Below are positions 38,142 through 47,128 of a DNA stretch of 64,000 bases, piece by piece. The notes under the pieces were generated by a model that saw only the letters and a list, made by a program, of their open reading frames with translations, did no database searches and had not been told where the DNA came from. Numbering within the stretch: the stretch's first letter is position 1; each line of letters opens with the position of its first letter. Both the position numbers and the translations under genes were made by a program. The stretch is from Myxococcus stipitatus (GTDB taxonomy: Bacteria > Myxococcota > Myxococcia > Myxococcales > Myxococcaceae): NCBI RefSeq assembly GCF_021412625.1, contig NZ_JAKCFI010000016.1, positions 1-64,000 of the forward strand, written 5' to 3'.

Positions 38142-39437
38142 ATGCGCATCCGAGACCCCATTCACGGCACCATCCCGGTGAGTGATTCGGAGAAGGCCGT
38201 CATCGACAGCCGGCACTACCAACGGCTGCGGTACGTGCGGCAGCTCGGGTTCGGAGACCTGGCCTTCCCCGGCGCCACCCACACCCGCCATATCCATTCC
38301 CTGGGCGCCATGCACGTCGCGTCCCGGGTGTTCCAGGCGGTGGCCGCCCGCTCGTCGCTCCCGGAGGACGTACGGGAGCGCTTCTGCGCCGCGGTGCGGC
38401 TGGCGGTGCTCTGCCACGACCTGGGGCACATGCCGCTGTCTCATGCCTCCGAACGCATCGCCCCCCGGCGCTCCCTGCTGCGCCTGCCCGGCTGGCTGGA
38501 CGCGGTGGCGGAAGGGGAGCAGGCCACCCACGAGGACTTCACCGCCAAGATTCTGTTGGACAGCTCGCTGACGCCCATCATCGAACGCGAGTTCGGCGGC
38601 CGGGGCATCACCCCCATGGCCGCGGTGGCGCTCATCACCGGCGCCCGCCCGCCCAGGGACCCGGGCTTCACGTGGCAGGGCGTGGACTGGACGCCGCTTC
38701 TGCGCGCCATCGTCTCCGGTGAGCTGGACGCCGACCGCATGGACTACCTGCTGCGCGACTCCTTCTACACGGGGGTCAACTACGGCCGGTACGACATGGA
38801 TTGGATCATCAACAACCTCAACCCGGCGGTGAAGGACGGGCGCGCGTACCTGGCGCTGAGCCGGGCGGCGGCGTTCGCCTTCGAGGACTTCCTGCTCAGC
38901 CGGTACCACATGTTCGTGTCGGTGTACCTGCACCACACGTCGGTCAGCTTCGACTACATGCTGCGGCGCTACTACGAGGAGTCGCCGGGCGAGTTCGAGA
39001 TTCCGTCGGACCCGGAGGCGTTCCTGCTCTGTGACGACGCGGCGCTCTGGTACACGCTGCGCCGCTCGCGCAACAAGTGGGCCGAGCGCATCAGCACCCG
39101 CACGGGCTTCAAGCTGCTGGCGCAGTTCACGGAGCGCGACGCCGGGTATGACCTGGACGTGCTGCGCAGCGCACTCGTCACGTCGGGCTACGAGCACTAC
39201 GTGGTCGAGTCGGTGAACGCGCTGAGCAAGTACACCTCGGGGCCCAAGGGGTCGGGGCCGAGCCTCTACATCATCGACGCGTCCACGGGCCGGTTGACGG
39301 AAGTGGCGCGCTACACGGCCCTGTATCAGCGATACAGTGGAGCCGTCCGTCTCAGCCGGCTGTACGTCCGGCCGGACCAGGCGGACGCGGCGCACGAGCT
39401 GATGGGCCGGCTCCTCGGCCAGACGGTGCAACCATGA
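38142..39437 (+). CDS. HD-domain phosphohydrolase (dGTPase-like)
   Basis: 431 aa. Opens MRIRDPIHGTIPVSDSEKAV, the standard start of this family. HD metal motifs: HTRHIHSLGAMHVA (His), LAVLCHDLGHMPLSHASE (HD), and the distal Asp in GELDADRMDYLLRDS. Members hydrolyse dNTPs or related (deoxy)nucleotides. ATG 38142 has GGAAAGGG upstream; the open frame extends upstream through the repeats, but the conserved start is here. Its stop overlaps the next gene as ATGA. Confidence 0.93.
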   Translation: MRIRDPIHGTIPVSDSEKAVIDSRHYQRLRYVRQLGFGDLAFPGATHTRHIHSLGAMHVASRVFQAVAARSSLPEDVRERFCAAVRLAVLCHDLGHMPLSHASERIAPRRSLLRLPGWLDAVAEGEQATHEDFTAKILLDSSLTPIIEREFGGRGITPMAAVALITGARPPRDPGFTWQGVDWTPLLRAIVSGELDADRMDYLLRDSFYTGVNYGRYDMDWIINNLNPAVKDGRAYLALSRAAAFAFEDFLLSRYHMFVSVYLHHTSVSFDYMLRRYYEESPGEFEIPSDPEAFLLCDDAALWYTLRRSRNKWAERISTRTGFKLLAQFTERDAGYDLDVLRSALVTSGYEHYVVESVNALSKYTSGPKGSGPSLYIIDASTGRLTEVARYTALYQRYSGAVRLSRLYVRPDQADAAHELMGRLLGQTVQP

Positions 39438-40966
39438 GCGAGCGACTTCCGGGGCTGGGCCTCGGCCTGGACCTGACCCATGTCCCCGCGGAGCCACGCG
39501 GCTCCGCCGTGGCGCTGCTGTACCGGCGCGTCGGCGCGGGCGTGGAGCTGTTCTGGGTGAAGCGGGGCAAGGCGCTGTCCTTCGCGGGCGGCTTCTACGC
39601 GTTCCCCGGCGGCAAGCTGGACGCGGCCGACGCGGAGGTGCCCGTGCGGGGCGCCAGCGGCGAGGAGGCCGCGCTGCGCTCGGCGGCGGCGCGCGAGCTG
39701 TTCGAGGAGGCGGGCGTCCTCGTCGCGGAGGGCGCGGAGGGACTGTCCCAGCAGAAGGTGGACGCGCTGCGCCGCGCGCTCCTGGCCGGCGAGCGCGGCT
39801 GGGGCGCGATGCTGCGGGAGGAGGGGCTTTCGCTGCGGGCCGAGGACTTCCGTCCGGCGGGCCGCTGGATAACGCCGCCGTCGGTGCCGGTGCGCTTCGA
39901 CACGCACTTCTACCTGGTGGAGCTGCCCGCGCACGCCCGCGCCGACCTGTGGCCCGGGGAGCTGTCGGAGGGCGCGTGGATTTCGCCCGCGGCGGCCCTG
40001 GCGCGCTGGGGGCAGGGCACGGCGCTGCTGCACCCGCCCGCGCTGCACGCGTTCCAGGTGCTCGGCGCCTTCACGGACGAGGCGGACGCGCGCGCGCGGC
40101 TGGCGACGCCGCCCTACTGCCCCGGCTACGTCTCCCAGCGCATCGAGTTCCAGCAGGGCATCCGCGTGGTGGCGCTGGAGACGCCCACCCTGCCGCCGGC
40201 CACGCACACCAACGCGTACGTGCTGGGCAACGGCGAGCTCCTGCTGGTGGACCCGGGCTCCGGCGACGTGAAGCAGTACGCGAAGCTGCTGTCGCTGGTG
40301 GCGGGGCTCAAGTCGGAGGGGTTGCGGCCGGTGGCGGTGGTGTTGACGCACCACCATGGCGACCACGTCGGCGGGGCGCGCGCGGTGAAGGAGCGGCTGG
40401 GCATCCCGTTGTGGTGCCACGAGCAGACGGCCCGGTGGCTGGACTTCCCCGTGGAGCGGCACCTGGAAGACGGCGAGGTGCTGGAGCTGGCGGGCGACGT
40501 GCCGCAGCGCTGGCGGGTGCTGCACACGCCCGGGCACGCGCGCGGACACCTCTGCCTGGTGGACGAGCGCAGCCGCGCGGCGGTGGTGGGCGACATGGTG
40601 GCGGGCGTGGGCTCCATCGTCATCGACCCGCCCGAGGGGAACATGCGCGACTACCTGGCGCAGCTGACGCGGCTGCGCGACTGGCCCGTGGGCACGCTCT
40701 ACCCCGCGCACGGCCAGCCGCTGCTCGACGGCCCCGGCAAGCTCCAGGAGTACCTGGACCACCGCGCCCAGCGCGAGGCCCTCATCCTCCAGGCGGTGCC
40801 TCCGGAGGGCGCCTCGCTGGCGCGTGTGGTGGAGGTGGCGTACGCGGACACGCCGCCGCTGATGCACCCGGTGGCCGAGCGCAGCGCCCTGGCCACGCTG
40901 GAGAAGCTGGTGGCGGAGGGACGCGTGCGCGAGGAGTCGCTCCAGTACTTCCGCGTCGCGGGTTGA
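39434..40966 (+). CDS. NUDIX hydrolase fused to a metallo-beta-lactamase domain
   Basis: 510 aa, two domains. Residues ~20-200: NUDIX, with GGFYAFPGGKLDAAD and the Nudix-box core RELFEEAGVLV. Residues ~235-500: LACTB2-like MBL hydrolase with THHHGDHVGG (~306), HTPGHARGH, VGDMVAG and YPAHGQPLLDGP. LACTB2-type MBLs are RNA endonucleases in mammals, and NUDIX domains remove nucleotide diphosphate adducts; the combination suggests clean-up of nucleotides or RNA. Translationally coupled to the HD phosphohydrolase by ATGA. Closest alternative for the NUDIX half is NUDT19-like CoA diphosphatase. Confidence 0.9.
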   Translation: MSERLPGLGLGLDLTHVPAEPRGSAVALLYRRVGAGVELFWVKRGKALSFAGGFYAFPGGKLDAADAEVPVRGASGEEAALRSAAARELFEEAGVLVAEGAEGLSQQKVDALRRALLAGERGWGAMLREEGLSLRAEDFRPAGRWITPPSVPVRFDTHFYLVELPAHARADLWPGELSEGAWISPAAALARWGQGTALLHPPALHAFQVLGAFTDEADARARLATPPYCPGYVSQRIEFQQGIRVVALETPTLPPATHTNAYVLGNGELLLVDPGSGDVKQYAKLLSLVAGLKSEGLRPVAVVLTHHHGDHVGGARAVKERLGIPLWCHEQTARWLDFPVERHLEDGEVLELAGDVPQRWRVLHTPGHARGHLCLVDERSRAAVVGDMVAGVGSIVIDPPEGNMRDYLAQLTRLRDWPVGTLYPAHGQPLLDGPGKLQEYLDHRAQREALILQAVPPEGASLARVVEVAYADTPPLMHPVAERSALATLEKLVAEGRVREESLQYFRVAG

Positions 40967-40991
40967 GGCGGCGCGCGCGGGCGCGGCCGCC

Positions 40992-41741
40992 TCAGAAGCG
41001 GCCCATCAACCCCAGGCGGGGGCCGTGCTCCGTCATCCCCGCCAGCGGCATGACGCGCACCTTCGTGTCGCGCGCGGGCGCGGCGGGCGGCGGCGTCGCC
41101 TCGAGGGCGCCCTGCTGGGACAGCTCGTAGCCGGCGGTGGCGCCCGCCAGCGGGAGCAAGAGCAGGAACGCCGCGAGCGTCTTGTCGTCGTCGCCCAGGC
41201 CCAGCACCGCGGAGCCGAGCAGCGCGCCGCCCCAGCCCACGAGGCTGCCGGCGGTGGTGCCGAGGAACGTCCCCTTGCCGCCCATGAGGCGCCCACCCAC
41301 CCACGTGCCCGCGGGGATGCCCACGAGCGCGCCGGTGAGTCCGCCCACCAGCGACACCACGTTGCACTCGTCGCAGCCCACGGTGGGCGCGCCCAGCAGG
41401 TAGCCCGCCGCCAGGCCCAGGGTGCCGCCCACGACACCTCCGGCGGTACCGGCCACCGCCTCCACGGCGATGCGCGGGACGGGGTCCTCCGCGGGCCTGG
41501 CCAGCTCCTTGCGAGGTCGGGCCTGCTCCGCGACGGGGGGCCGGGGCGGCGGCGAGGCGTCGTCGTCCCCCGTCCTGGCGGGGGGCTCGGGCTCACTGGG
41601 GAAGATGGGGATGAGCGGGGGCGGCGTGAGCTCGGGCGCGGGGACCTGGGCGGGCTCGTGGGTGTCCTGACCCCAGGCCACCCGCGTTCCCGATAGGAGC
41701 AGGAGGAGGAGGACCTGGGGACACACGCGCGCGAACTTCAC
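40992..41741 (-). CDS. Secreted Gly/Pro-rich protein with glycine-zipper-like hydrophobic segments
   Basis: 249 aa. A signal peptide from the GTG at 41741 (VKFARVC, run of Leu, cleavage near AWGQD). A Pro/Glu-rich linker (residues ~30-85), then an Ala/Gly-rich region with repeated hydrophobic hairpins (AGTAGGVVGGTLGLAAGYLLG, VGGLTGALVGIPAGTWVGG). C-terminus LGLMGRF ends in Phe. Family not recognised; the segments look like small membrane-inserting helices or an outer-membrane glycine zipper. A TTG at 41759 is the longer alternative. Confidence 0.7.
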   Translation of the reverse strand: MKFARVCPQVLLLLLLSGTRVAWGQDTHEPAQVPAPELTPPPLIPIFPSEPEPPARTGDDDASPPPRPPVAEQARPRKELARPAEDPVPRIAVEAVAGTAGGVVGGTLGLAAGYLLGAPTVGCDECNVVSLVGGLTGALVGIPAGTWVGGRLMGGKGTFLGTTAGSLVGWGGALLGSAVLGLGDDDKTLAAFLLLLPLAGATAGYELSQQGALEATPPPAAPARDTKVRVMPLAGMTEHGPRLGLMGRF

Positions 41742-41778
41742 GCCGCCAAGGTACCGCAAGGCGGGGGGCCACGTCGCG

Positions 41779-43629
41779 TCAACTGGCGGACACCCCGGTG
41801 ACGCCCGTGGCGCGCGCGCGACGGCGCAGGGCGAGCGCCAGGGGCACGGCCGCCAGCACGGCCTGGGGGAGCAGGGACACGGCGTCCGGGTAGAGCCCCA
41901 GCAGGTCCACGGTGACGAAGGGGACGGGCACCAGCGGCAGCGCGCCCACTTCCTGGAGCGAGTGCAGGCCCTTGCCCAGCAGCATCACCGCCGTCACGAC
42001 GAGCACCACGGTGGAGATGTTGAAGAGCGTCTTCATGGGCAGCCGGAAGCCCAGCCGGTTGATGAAGAGCACCAGCACGGAGATGGCCACCGCGCCCACC
42101 AGCGCGCCCCACGCCACGCCCGCCGGCGAGTCCAGCGCCAGGCCCTGCAGGAAGATGGCCGTCTCGAAGCTCTCGCGCAGCACGGCGGTGAAGGCGATGA
42201 AGAACAGGCCGAACATGCTGCCCCGGCCCAGCGCGCCCTGCATCTTCTGGCGCAGCTCGCCCATGAACTGGCTCACGTTGGAGCGCGCGTTGAGCCACAG
42301 CGCGGCGTAGATGAGCATGCCCACCGCCACCAGCGCGGCCACGCCCTCCATCCACTCGCGCTGGGCGCCCGCCAGCAGGTGCCGGCCCAGGACGTAGGCC
42401 ACCGCGCCGATGACGAGCGCGGACACCCAGCCGGCGTGCACCACGCGCACGTGCTCGGTGGCCTTCATCTTCTTCAGGGCCGCCAGCAGCGCGGCGACGA
42501 TGATGGCCGCCTCGAAGCCCTCGCGGATGAGGATGAGCACCGTCAGCCACAGCGTGGACAGGAGGTCCGCGGCGGTGCCGCTGTCGCGCCGCGCCTGGTC
42601 CAGGAGCGACACCAGCTCGCGGCCCTCGTCCTGGAGGTGGGGGCTGTTCTTCTCCGCGGCGAGGCGCGCCTGGAGGAAGGCCTTCTCCAGCTTGAGCACC
42701 AGCTCCGGGCTGCGCGAGCTGAGCTTGGGCTCCACCGGCTCCAGGCCGTTGAGGTACGCGTCGAGCAGCGCCGCCTTCGCGCCCGCGGCGTCCCCGGCGG
42801 CGCCCCGGCGCAGGGCCTCCTGCACACCGTCGCGCGCGGTCAGCAGCGAGCGCTCCTCGTCGACCTCCGGCAGGTTGCGGCGCAGGCACGCCAGCGTGTC
42901 CTCGCCGAAGGCCTTCACCAGGTCGTCGTCGGTGGCGTTGGCCAGCCGCTCCAGCGACGCGCGCGGCGCGGTGCCCTCGCACGGCGGCAGGCGCATGGTG
43001 AAGACGAAGAAGGCCAGCGACCAGCGCTCGTCCTCGGACAGCGTGGGGTAGGCCGGCATCGCGGTGCCCGGCACGCCGAAGCTGGTGGTGTTGAAGGCCT
43101 TGTAGGGCGTCAGGCCCCCCATCAGCTCCGGGTCCCGGAAGTTCGCGGGCCGGGGCTCCATGGTGGCGGCGATGGGGACGTTGGCGCTGCCATCCGCCGC
43201 GTGGCAGGCCGCGCAGTTGGTCTGGAAGAGCGCCTCGCCGCGCTTCAGGTCCGGCGCGTGGCGCGGGCTGCGCGCCAGGCCGCCGGCCAGCACCAGGTCC
43301 TCCACCAGCGCGCCGCAGTCCCGGCTCACGCCCTCCGCGTCCGTGGACTGGTCCACGCGCGCCTGCACCGCCTTCACGCGCGGCACGAACTGCTCCGCCG
43401 CCGGTCCCAGCTCCTGCGCCGCGGACACCGCCTCCGCCGCGAAGCTCTTCTGCTCCGCCAGCTCGAACTCGGACCGCGACTCGATGGCCGCCGGATAGTC
43501 CGCCTCCAGGTACTGGAGGATGCCCACGAGCCGGTGCCACGTCCGCTCGTCCGATGCGCCCTCCGCCGCCAGGGCCGGGGTGGACAGCGACGACATCAAC
43601 AGGAGGAGGACGGGGACCACACGATTCAT
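41779..43629 (-). CDS. FTR1-family iron permease fused to a cytochrome c domain
   Basis: 616 aa. Signal peptide (residues 1-22), a periplasmic helical region, a c-type heme site CAACH at 139-143 with a probable Met ligand in GTAMPAYPTL (~191), and a C-terminal seven-helix FTR1 permease with both REXXE motifs (REGFEA at 369-374, RESFETA at 485-491). FTR1 imports ferric iron after oxidation of Fe(II) by a partner oxidase; the attached heme may supply or remove electrons (inference). ATG 43629 has a G-run just upstream. Downstream of the IGA-repeat gene by 65 nt. Confidence 0.9.
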   Translation of the reverse strand: MNRVVPVLLLLMSSLSTPALAAEGASDERTWHRLVGILQYLEADYPAAIESRSEFELAEQKSFAAEAVSAAQELGPAAEQFVPRVKAVQARVDQSTDAEGVSRDCGALVEDLVLAGGLARSPRHAPDLKRGEALFQTNCAACHAADGSANVPIAATMEPRPANFRDPELMGGLTPYKAFNTTSFGVPGTAMPAYPTLSEDERWSLAFFVFTMRLPPCEGTAPRASLERLANATDDDLVKAFGEDTLACLRRNLPEVDEERSLLTARDGVQEALRRGAAGDAAGAKAALLDAYLNGLEPVEPKLSSRSPELVLKLEKAFLQARLAAEKNSPHLQDEGRELVSLLDQARRDSGTAADLLSTLWLTVLILIREGFEAAIIVAALLAALKKMKATEHVRVVHAGWVSALVIGAVAYVLGRHLLAGAQREWMEGVAALVAVGMLIYAALWLNARSNVSQFMGELRQKMQGALGRGSMFGLFFIAFTAVLRESFETAIFLQGLALDSPAGVAWGALVGAVAISVLVLFINRLGFRLPMKTLFNISTVVLVVTAVMLLGKGLHSLQEVGALPLVPVPFVTVDLLGLYPDAVSLLPQAVLAAVPLALALRRRARATGVTGVSAS

Positions 43630-43662
43630 GCCCCCCCGTGTACCAGCCAGGAAACGGCGCAT

Positions 43663-43707
43663 CAATCCTGCGAATCAATCTCAAAACGGGCTTTTCAAGC
43701 CTGCGAA
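43663..43707. repeat. Direct repeat CAA(T/G)CCTGCGAA upstream of the FTR1 gene
   Basis: CAATCCTGCGAA (43663-43674) and CAAGCCTGCGAA (43696-43707) match at 11 of 12 bases and are 33 bp apart, three helical turns. They lie directly upstream of the FTR1 start on the minus strand, in a short AT-richer patch. Possible iron-regulator site, not a recognisable Fur box. The second copy touches the 3' end of the IGA-repeat gene. Confidence 0.3.
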
Positions 43708-44117
43708 GACACGGGGGGCGGCGAGGTCGGGTTGCGAGCGCCGGTCCAGCGTCCGACCTCCAGGGAGTCGATGCGCAGGTGGGCCAGTCTCCAGTCGCGG
43801 CCGCGCAGCCGGCCCACGGAGAGTCCGCCCACGGTGAGCGCGCCGATGGCGAGCGCGCCGATGGACAGGGCGCCGATGGCGAAGCCGCCCAGGGCCGCGG
43901 CGCCGATGGCGAGCGCGGGGAGGGCGCGGGGGCCGAGCGCGCGGGGGCGGCGCCACCGCGTGGTGTCCTGGCGCCGCGCGCCGAGCGTGAGCGCGGTGTT
44001 GGCGGTCAGGAGGGTGGCGGCGCCGGCGAGGGCCAGGGGGCGCCAGGGGACGGGCGTCGCGACGACGCCGGGGAGTCGCAAGGGCAGGGTGGAGCGCATG
44101 CCGTTGCAGGTGGGCAT
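43695..44117 (-). CDS. Hypothetical protein with IGA-type pentapeptide-like repeats
   Basis: 140 aa. The C-terminal half is a run of five-residue units, AIGAAALGGFAIGALSIGAL then AIGALTVGGLSVGRL, ending LAHLRIDSLEVGRW. This periodicity suggests a right-handed beta-helix or membrane-associated stack. On the DNA the unit GCGCCGATGG recurs at 43840, 43855, 43870 and 43900. Function unknown. The start could be ATG 44117 or 44099; no clear ribosome-binding site. Upstream of the FTR1 gene and in the same direction. Confidence 0.6.
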   Translation of the reverse strand: MPTCNGMRSTLPLRLPGVVATPVPWRPLALAGAATLLTANTALTLGARRQDTTRWRRPRALGPRALPALAIGAAALGGFAIGALSIGALAIGALTVGGLSVGRLRGRDWRLAHLRIDSLEVGRWTGARNPTSPPPVSSQA

Positions 44118-44173
44118 CACCGCCACGGCCGTCAGCGCGCGAGGGAGAGGGCCCCCGCCCGTCCGCGTGCGTC

Positions 44174-44653
44174 TCAGCGCTCGAAGGTGATGAACGCGAA
44201 CGGGGGCTCGGCCTCCGGGTGCGGCTCCTCCTCCACGCACCGCCAGCCGGACAGGTCGACGTCGGGGAAGAAGGTGTCGCCCGGGTACTCGCGGTCGATG
44301 CGTGTCAGGTACAGCCGGTGGAGCAGGGGCATCGTCTGGGCGTAGACGTCCGCTCCGCCGATGACGAAGACCTCGTCGTCCGCGCGCGCGCGCGCCTGTT
44401 CGAGCGCCTGCTCCACGGAGTGGGCCACCGTCACGCCCGCTGGCGCGTAGTCCGGCTGGCGCGTGACGACGATGAAGTGGCGGCCCGGCAGGGGACGGCC
44501 GATGGATTCGTACGTCTTGCGCCCCATGACGAGCGTGTGGCCCATGGTGAGGCGCTTGAAGCGCGCGAGGTCCTGGGGCAGGCGCCAGGGCAGCTGGTTG
44601 TCTGCGCCGATGACACGGTTGGACGCCAGCGCGACGATGGCCGACAGCTTCAT
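44174..44653 (-). CDS. folA: Dihydrofolate reductase
   Basis: 159 aa, normal for bacterial DHFR. Reduces dihydrofolate with NADPH. Visible: [33 protein letters not shown] (catalytic Asp near residue 28), [17 protein letters not shown], and [11 protein letters not shown]. It starts in a 4-nt overlap (ATGA) with thyA, which supplies its substrate dihydrofolate, so the pair is a classic thyA-folA operon. Confidence 0.96.
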   Translation of the reverse strand: MKLSAIVALASNRVIGADNQLPWRLPQDLARFKRLTMGHTLVMGRKTYESIGRPLPGRHFIVVTRQPDYAPAGVTVAHSVEQALEQARARADDEVFVIGGADVYAQTMPLLHRLYLTRIDREYPGDTFFPDVDLSGWRCVEEEPHPEAEPPFAFITFER

Positions 44654-45444
44654 ACGGCCACGGGGGCCTTGATGGCGGGGTGCGGGTCGTAGCCCTCGAG
44701 CGTGAAGTCCTCGTAGCGGAACGCGAACAGGTCCTTCACGTCCGGGTTGAGGCGCATGCGGGGCAGCGGTCGGGGCTCGCGGGCCAGCTGTGTCCGGGCC
44801 TGCTCCACGTGGTTGAGGTACAGGTGCGCGTCGCCGAGCGTGTGGATGAACTCGTGCGGCACCAGCCCCGTCACCTGCGCCACCATCATCGTCAGCAGCG
44901 AGTAGGACGCGATGTTGAAGGGCAGGCCCAGGAACAGGTCCGCGCTGCGCTGGTAGAGCTGGCAGGACAGCTTCCCGTCGGCCACGTAGAACTGGAAGAG
45001 CACGTGGCAGGGCGGCAGCTTCATCGACGGCAGGTCCGCCACGTTCCACGCGCTGACGAGGTGTCGACGCGAGTCGGGGTTCTTCCTCAGTCCGTCGACC
45101 AGCGCCTTCATCTGGTCGATGTGGCCGCCATCCGGCGTGTTCCACGAGCGCCACTGGTGGCCGTAGACGGGCCCCAGCTCGCCCTGCGCGTTGGCCCACT
45201 CGTCCCAGATGGTGACGCCGTTCGCCTGGAGCGTGCGCACGTTCGTGTCCCCGGCGAGCATCCACAGGAGCTCGTGCAGGATGGACTTCACGTGCAGCTT
45301 CTTCGTGGTGACGAGCGGGAAGCCCCGGGTCAGGTCGAACCGGAGCTGGGGGCCGAAGACGCTGAGCGTCCCCGTACCGGTACGGTCGCCCTTCTTCGTC
45401 CCGTGCTTCAGGACATGGTCGAGCAAGGCCAGGTAGGGCTGCAT
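44650..45444 (-). CDS. thyA: Thymidylate synthase
   Basis: 264 aa, the short E. coli-type ThyA. Methylates dUMP using methylene-THF. Catalytic Cys in [12 protein letters not shown], substrate motifs [13 protein letters not shown] (start region), [17 protein letters not shown] and HLYLNHVEQ. It is upstream of folA and overlaps it by 4 nt. Divergent from the cobalamin adenosyltransferase gene. Confidence 0.97.
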   Translation of the reverse strand: MQPYLALLDHVLKHGTKKGDRTGTGTLSVFGPQLRFDLTRGFPLVTTKKLHVKSILHELLWMLAGDTNVRTLQANGVTIWDEWANAQGELGPVYGHQWRSWNTPDGGHIDQMKALVDGLRKNPDSRRHLVSAWNVADLPSMKLPPCHVLFQFYVADGKLSCQLYQRSADLFLGLPFNIASYSLLTMMVAQVTGLVPHEFIHTLGDAHLYLNHVEQARTQLAREPRPLPRMRLNPDVKDLFAFRYEDFTLEGYDPHPAIKAPVAV

Positions 45445-45531
45445 GGGGCCAAGGCGTCTAGCGCGTTTCTGGACGGACCTCCAGGCCTTCCCATTGGACG
45501 CCCGGGGGGCGCGCCGCTAGAAGCGCGGGGC

Positions 45532-46095
45532 ATGAAGATCTACACGAAGACTGGCGACGCGGGAGAGACCGGGCTGTTCGGTGGTGGACGGGTCCCCAAG
45601 GACGACGAGCGTGTGGACGCGTACGGAGAGGTGGACGAACTCAACGCGACGCTGGGGATGGCGCGCGCGTTCGCGTTGCCACAGGAACTGGACGCGATGT
45701 TGCAGGGGCTCCAGGACCAGCTCTTCACGGTGGGCGCGGTGATGGCCACACCCTCGGGGACGAAGGCGTCCGCGTTCATCCCGGAGCTGAAGGCGTCCTG
45801 GGCGGAGGACATGGAGCACGCCATGGACCGCTTCGACGCGGAGCTGCCGAAGATGACGCACTTCATCCTGCCCGGGGGCACGCAGGGCTCCGCCGCGCTG
45901 CACCTGGCGCGCACGGTCTGCCGCCGCGCCGAGCGGCGGGCCATTCCGTTGCTGCGCGACGGGAAGGTTCCCCGGGAGGTGATGGTCTTCCTCAACCGGC
46001 TGTCGGACCTGCTCTTCGTCATGGCTCGCGTGGCCAACCACCGCGCGGGGGTCCAGGACGTGAAGTGGATTCCGGAGAAGCCGTCCGCCTCCTAG
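45532..46095 (+). CDS. Cob(I)alamin adenosyltransferase, PduO type
   Basis: 187 aa. Adenosylates cob(I)alamin with ATP to make coenzyme B12. Family motifs: MKIYTKTGDAGETGLFGGGRV (ATP-binding N-terminus), DAYGEVDELNA, and the C-terminal active-site helix LNRLSDLLFVMARVANHRAG. ATG 45532 begins the conserved motif directly. Followed 19 nt later by queG, whose product belongs to a B12-dependent family, so co-expression makes biochemical sense. Confidence 0.94.
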   Translation: MKIYTKTGDAGETGLFGGGRVPKDDERVDAYGEVDELNATLGMARAFALPQELDAMLQGLQDQLFTVGAVMATPSGTKASAFIPELKASWAEDMEHAMDRFDAELPKMTHFILPGGTQGSAALHLARTVCRRAERRAIPLLRDGKVPREVMVFLNRLSDLLFVMARVANHRAGVQDVKWIPEKPSAS

Positions 46096-46114
46096 TCGTC
46101 CCAAGGTCTGTTCC

Positions 46115-47128
46115 ATGTTGCCCACCGCCCACCTGCGCGACCTCGCCCTCTCGGTCGGCTTCGACCTGGTGGGCTTCGCGCGCGCGGAGCCCATTCCGCC
46201 CTCCTTCCTCCTGGAGTGGCTGGAGGCGGGCTTCGCGGCGGACATGGATTGGATGTCCGAGCGGGCGGACGAGCGCCTGGACGTGAAGAACCTCCTGCCG
46301 GGCGCGAGGACGGTCATCGCCTTCGCGAACAACTACTGGCGGGACGACACGCAGTCGACGGGCTCTCCCATCGCGCGGTACGCGCGGGGGCGCGACTACC
46401 ACTCCACGCTGCGCGACCGGATGAAGGCGTTCCGCAAAGCCATCACGGTGATGTACCCGGGCCTGGGCACCTACGGCAGCGTGGACAGCGGCCCGCTGAT
46501 GGAGAAGGTGTGGGCCGCGCGCGCCGGGCTGGGCTACGTGGGGAAGAACGGCTGCTTCATCACCGAGCCGTATGGCTCGTGGGTGCTGCTGGCCACGCTG
46601 GTGCTGGACAGGGAAGTGGACGCGTACGCGGAGGGGCCGGCGGCGGACCGGTGCGGCGCGTGTCGCCGGTGTCTCATGTCGTGTCCCACGGGCGCGCTCG
46701 TGGGCAACGGACGGGTGGACGCGGGGGCGTGCCTGTCCTACCAGACCATCGAGAACCGCGAGCGCGAGGTGCCCGAGCCCTTCCGCCTCAAGTTCGACAA
46801 CCTCGTCTTCGGGTGCGACATCTGCCAGCAGGTCTGTCCACTCAACCGCAAGCCCGTCTTCGCCACCCATCCACGCTTCGCGCCCCGCGCCGTGGCGGAG
46901 CTGGGCACGCTGGAGCTGGCGGGGCTCACGCTCACCCAGTACGAGCAGCTCATCCCGGGCACGGCGTTGGCTCGCGCACGGTACGACGGCCTGCGGCGCA
47001 ACGCGGTGTACGCGCTGGGCGTGGCCAGGCAGGCGGACGCGAGGCGGCTGCTCGAAAAGCTCTGCGGAGATTCGAGCGACTTGGTACGTAGCGCCGCGCA
47101 ATGGGCGCTTCACCAGCTCGACCCCTGA
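46115..47128 (+). CDS. queG: Epoxyqueuosine reductase
   Basis: 337 aa. QueG makes queuosine from epoxyqueuosine in tRNA with cobalamin and two 4Fe-4S clusters. Cluster motifs are complete: CGACRRCLMSCPTGAL and CDICQQVCPLN; the cobalamin region has GSVDSGPLMEKVWAARAGLGYVGKNG. The C-terminal ~60 residues are HEAT-like. It directly follows the adenosyltransferase gene and overlaps the EamA gene by 28 nt. Cobalamin chemistry links the first two genes of this trio. Confidence 0.95.
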   Translation: MLPTAHLRDLALSVGFDLVGFARAEPIPPSFLLEWLEAGFAADMDWMSERADERLDVKNLLPGARTVIAFANNYWRDDTQSTGSPIARYARGRDYHSTLRDRMKAFRKAITVMYPGLGTYGSVDSGPLMEKVWAARAGLGYVGKNGCFITEPYGSWVLLATLVLDREVDAYAEGPAADRCGACRRCLMSCPTGALVGNGRVDAGACLSYQTIENREREVPEPFRLKFDNLVFGCDICQQVCPLNRKPVFATHPRFAPRAVAELGTLELAGLTLTQYEQLIPGTALARARYDGLRRNAVYALGVARQADARRLLEKLCGDSSDLVRSAAQWALHQLDP

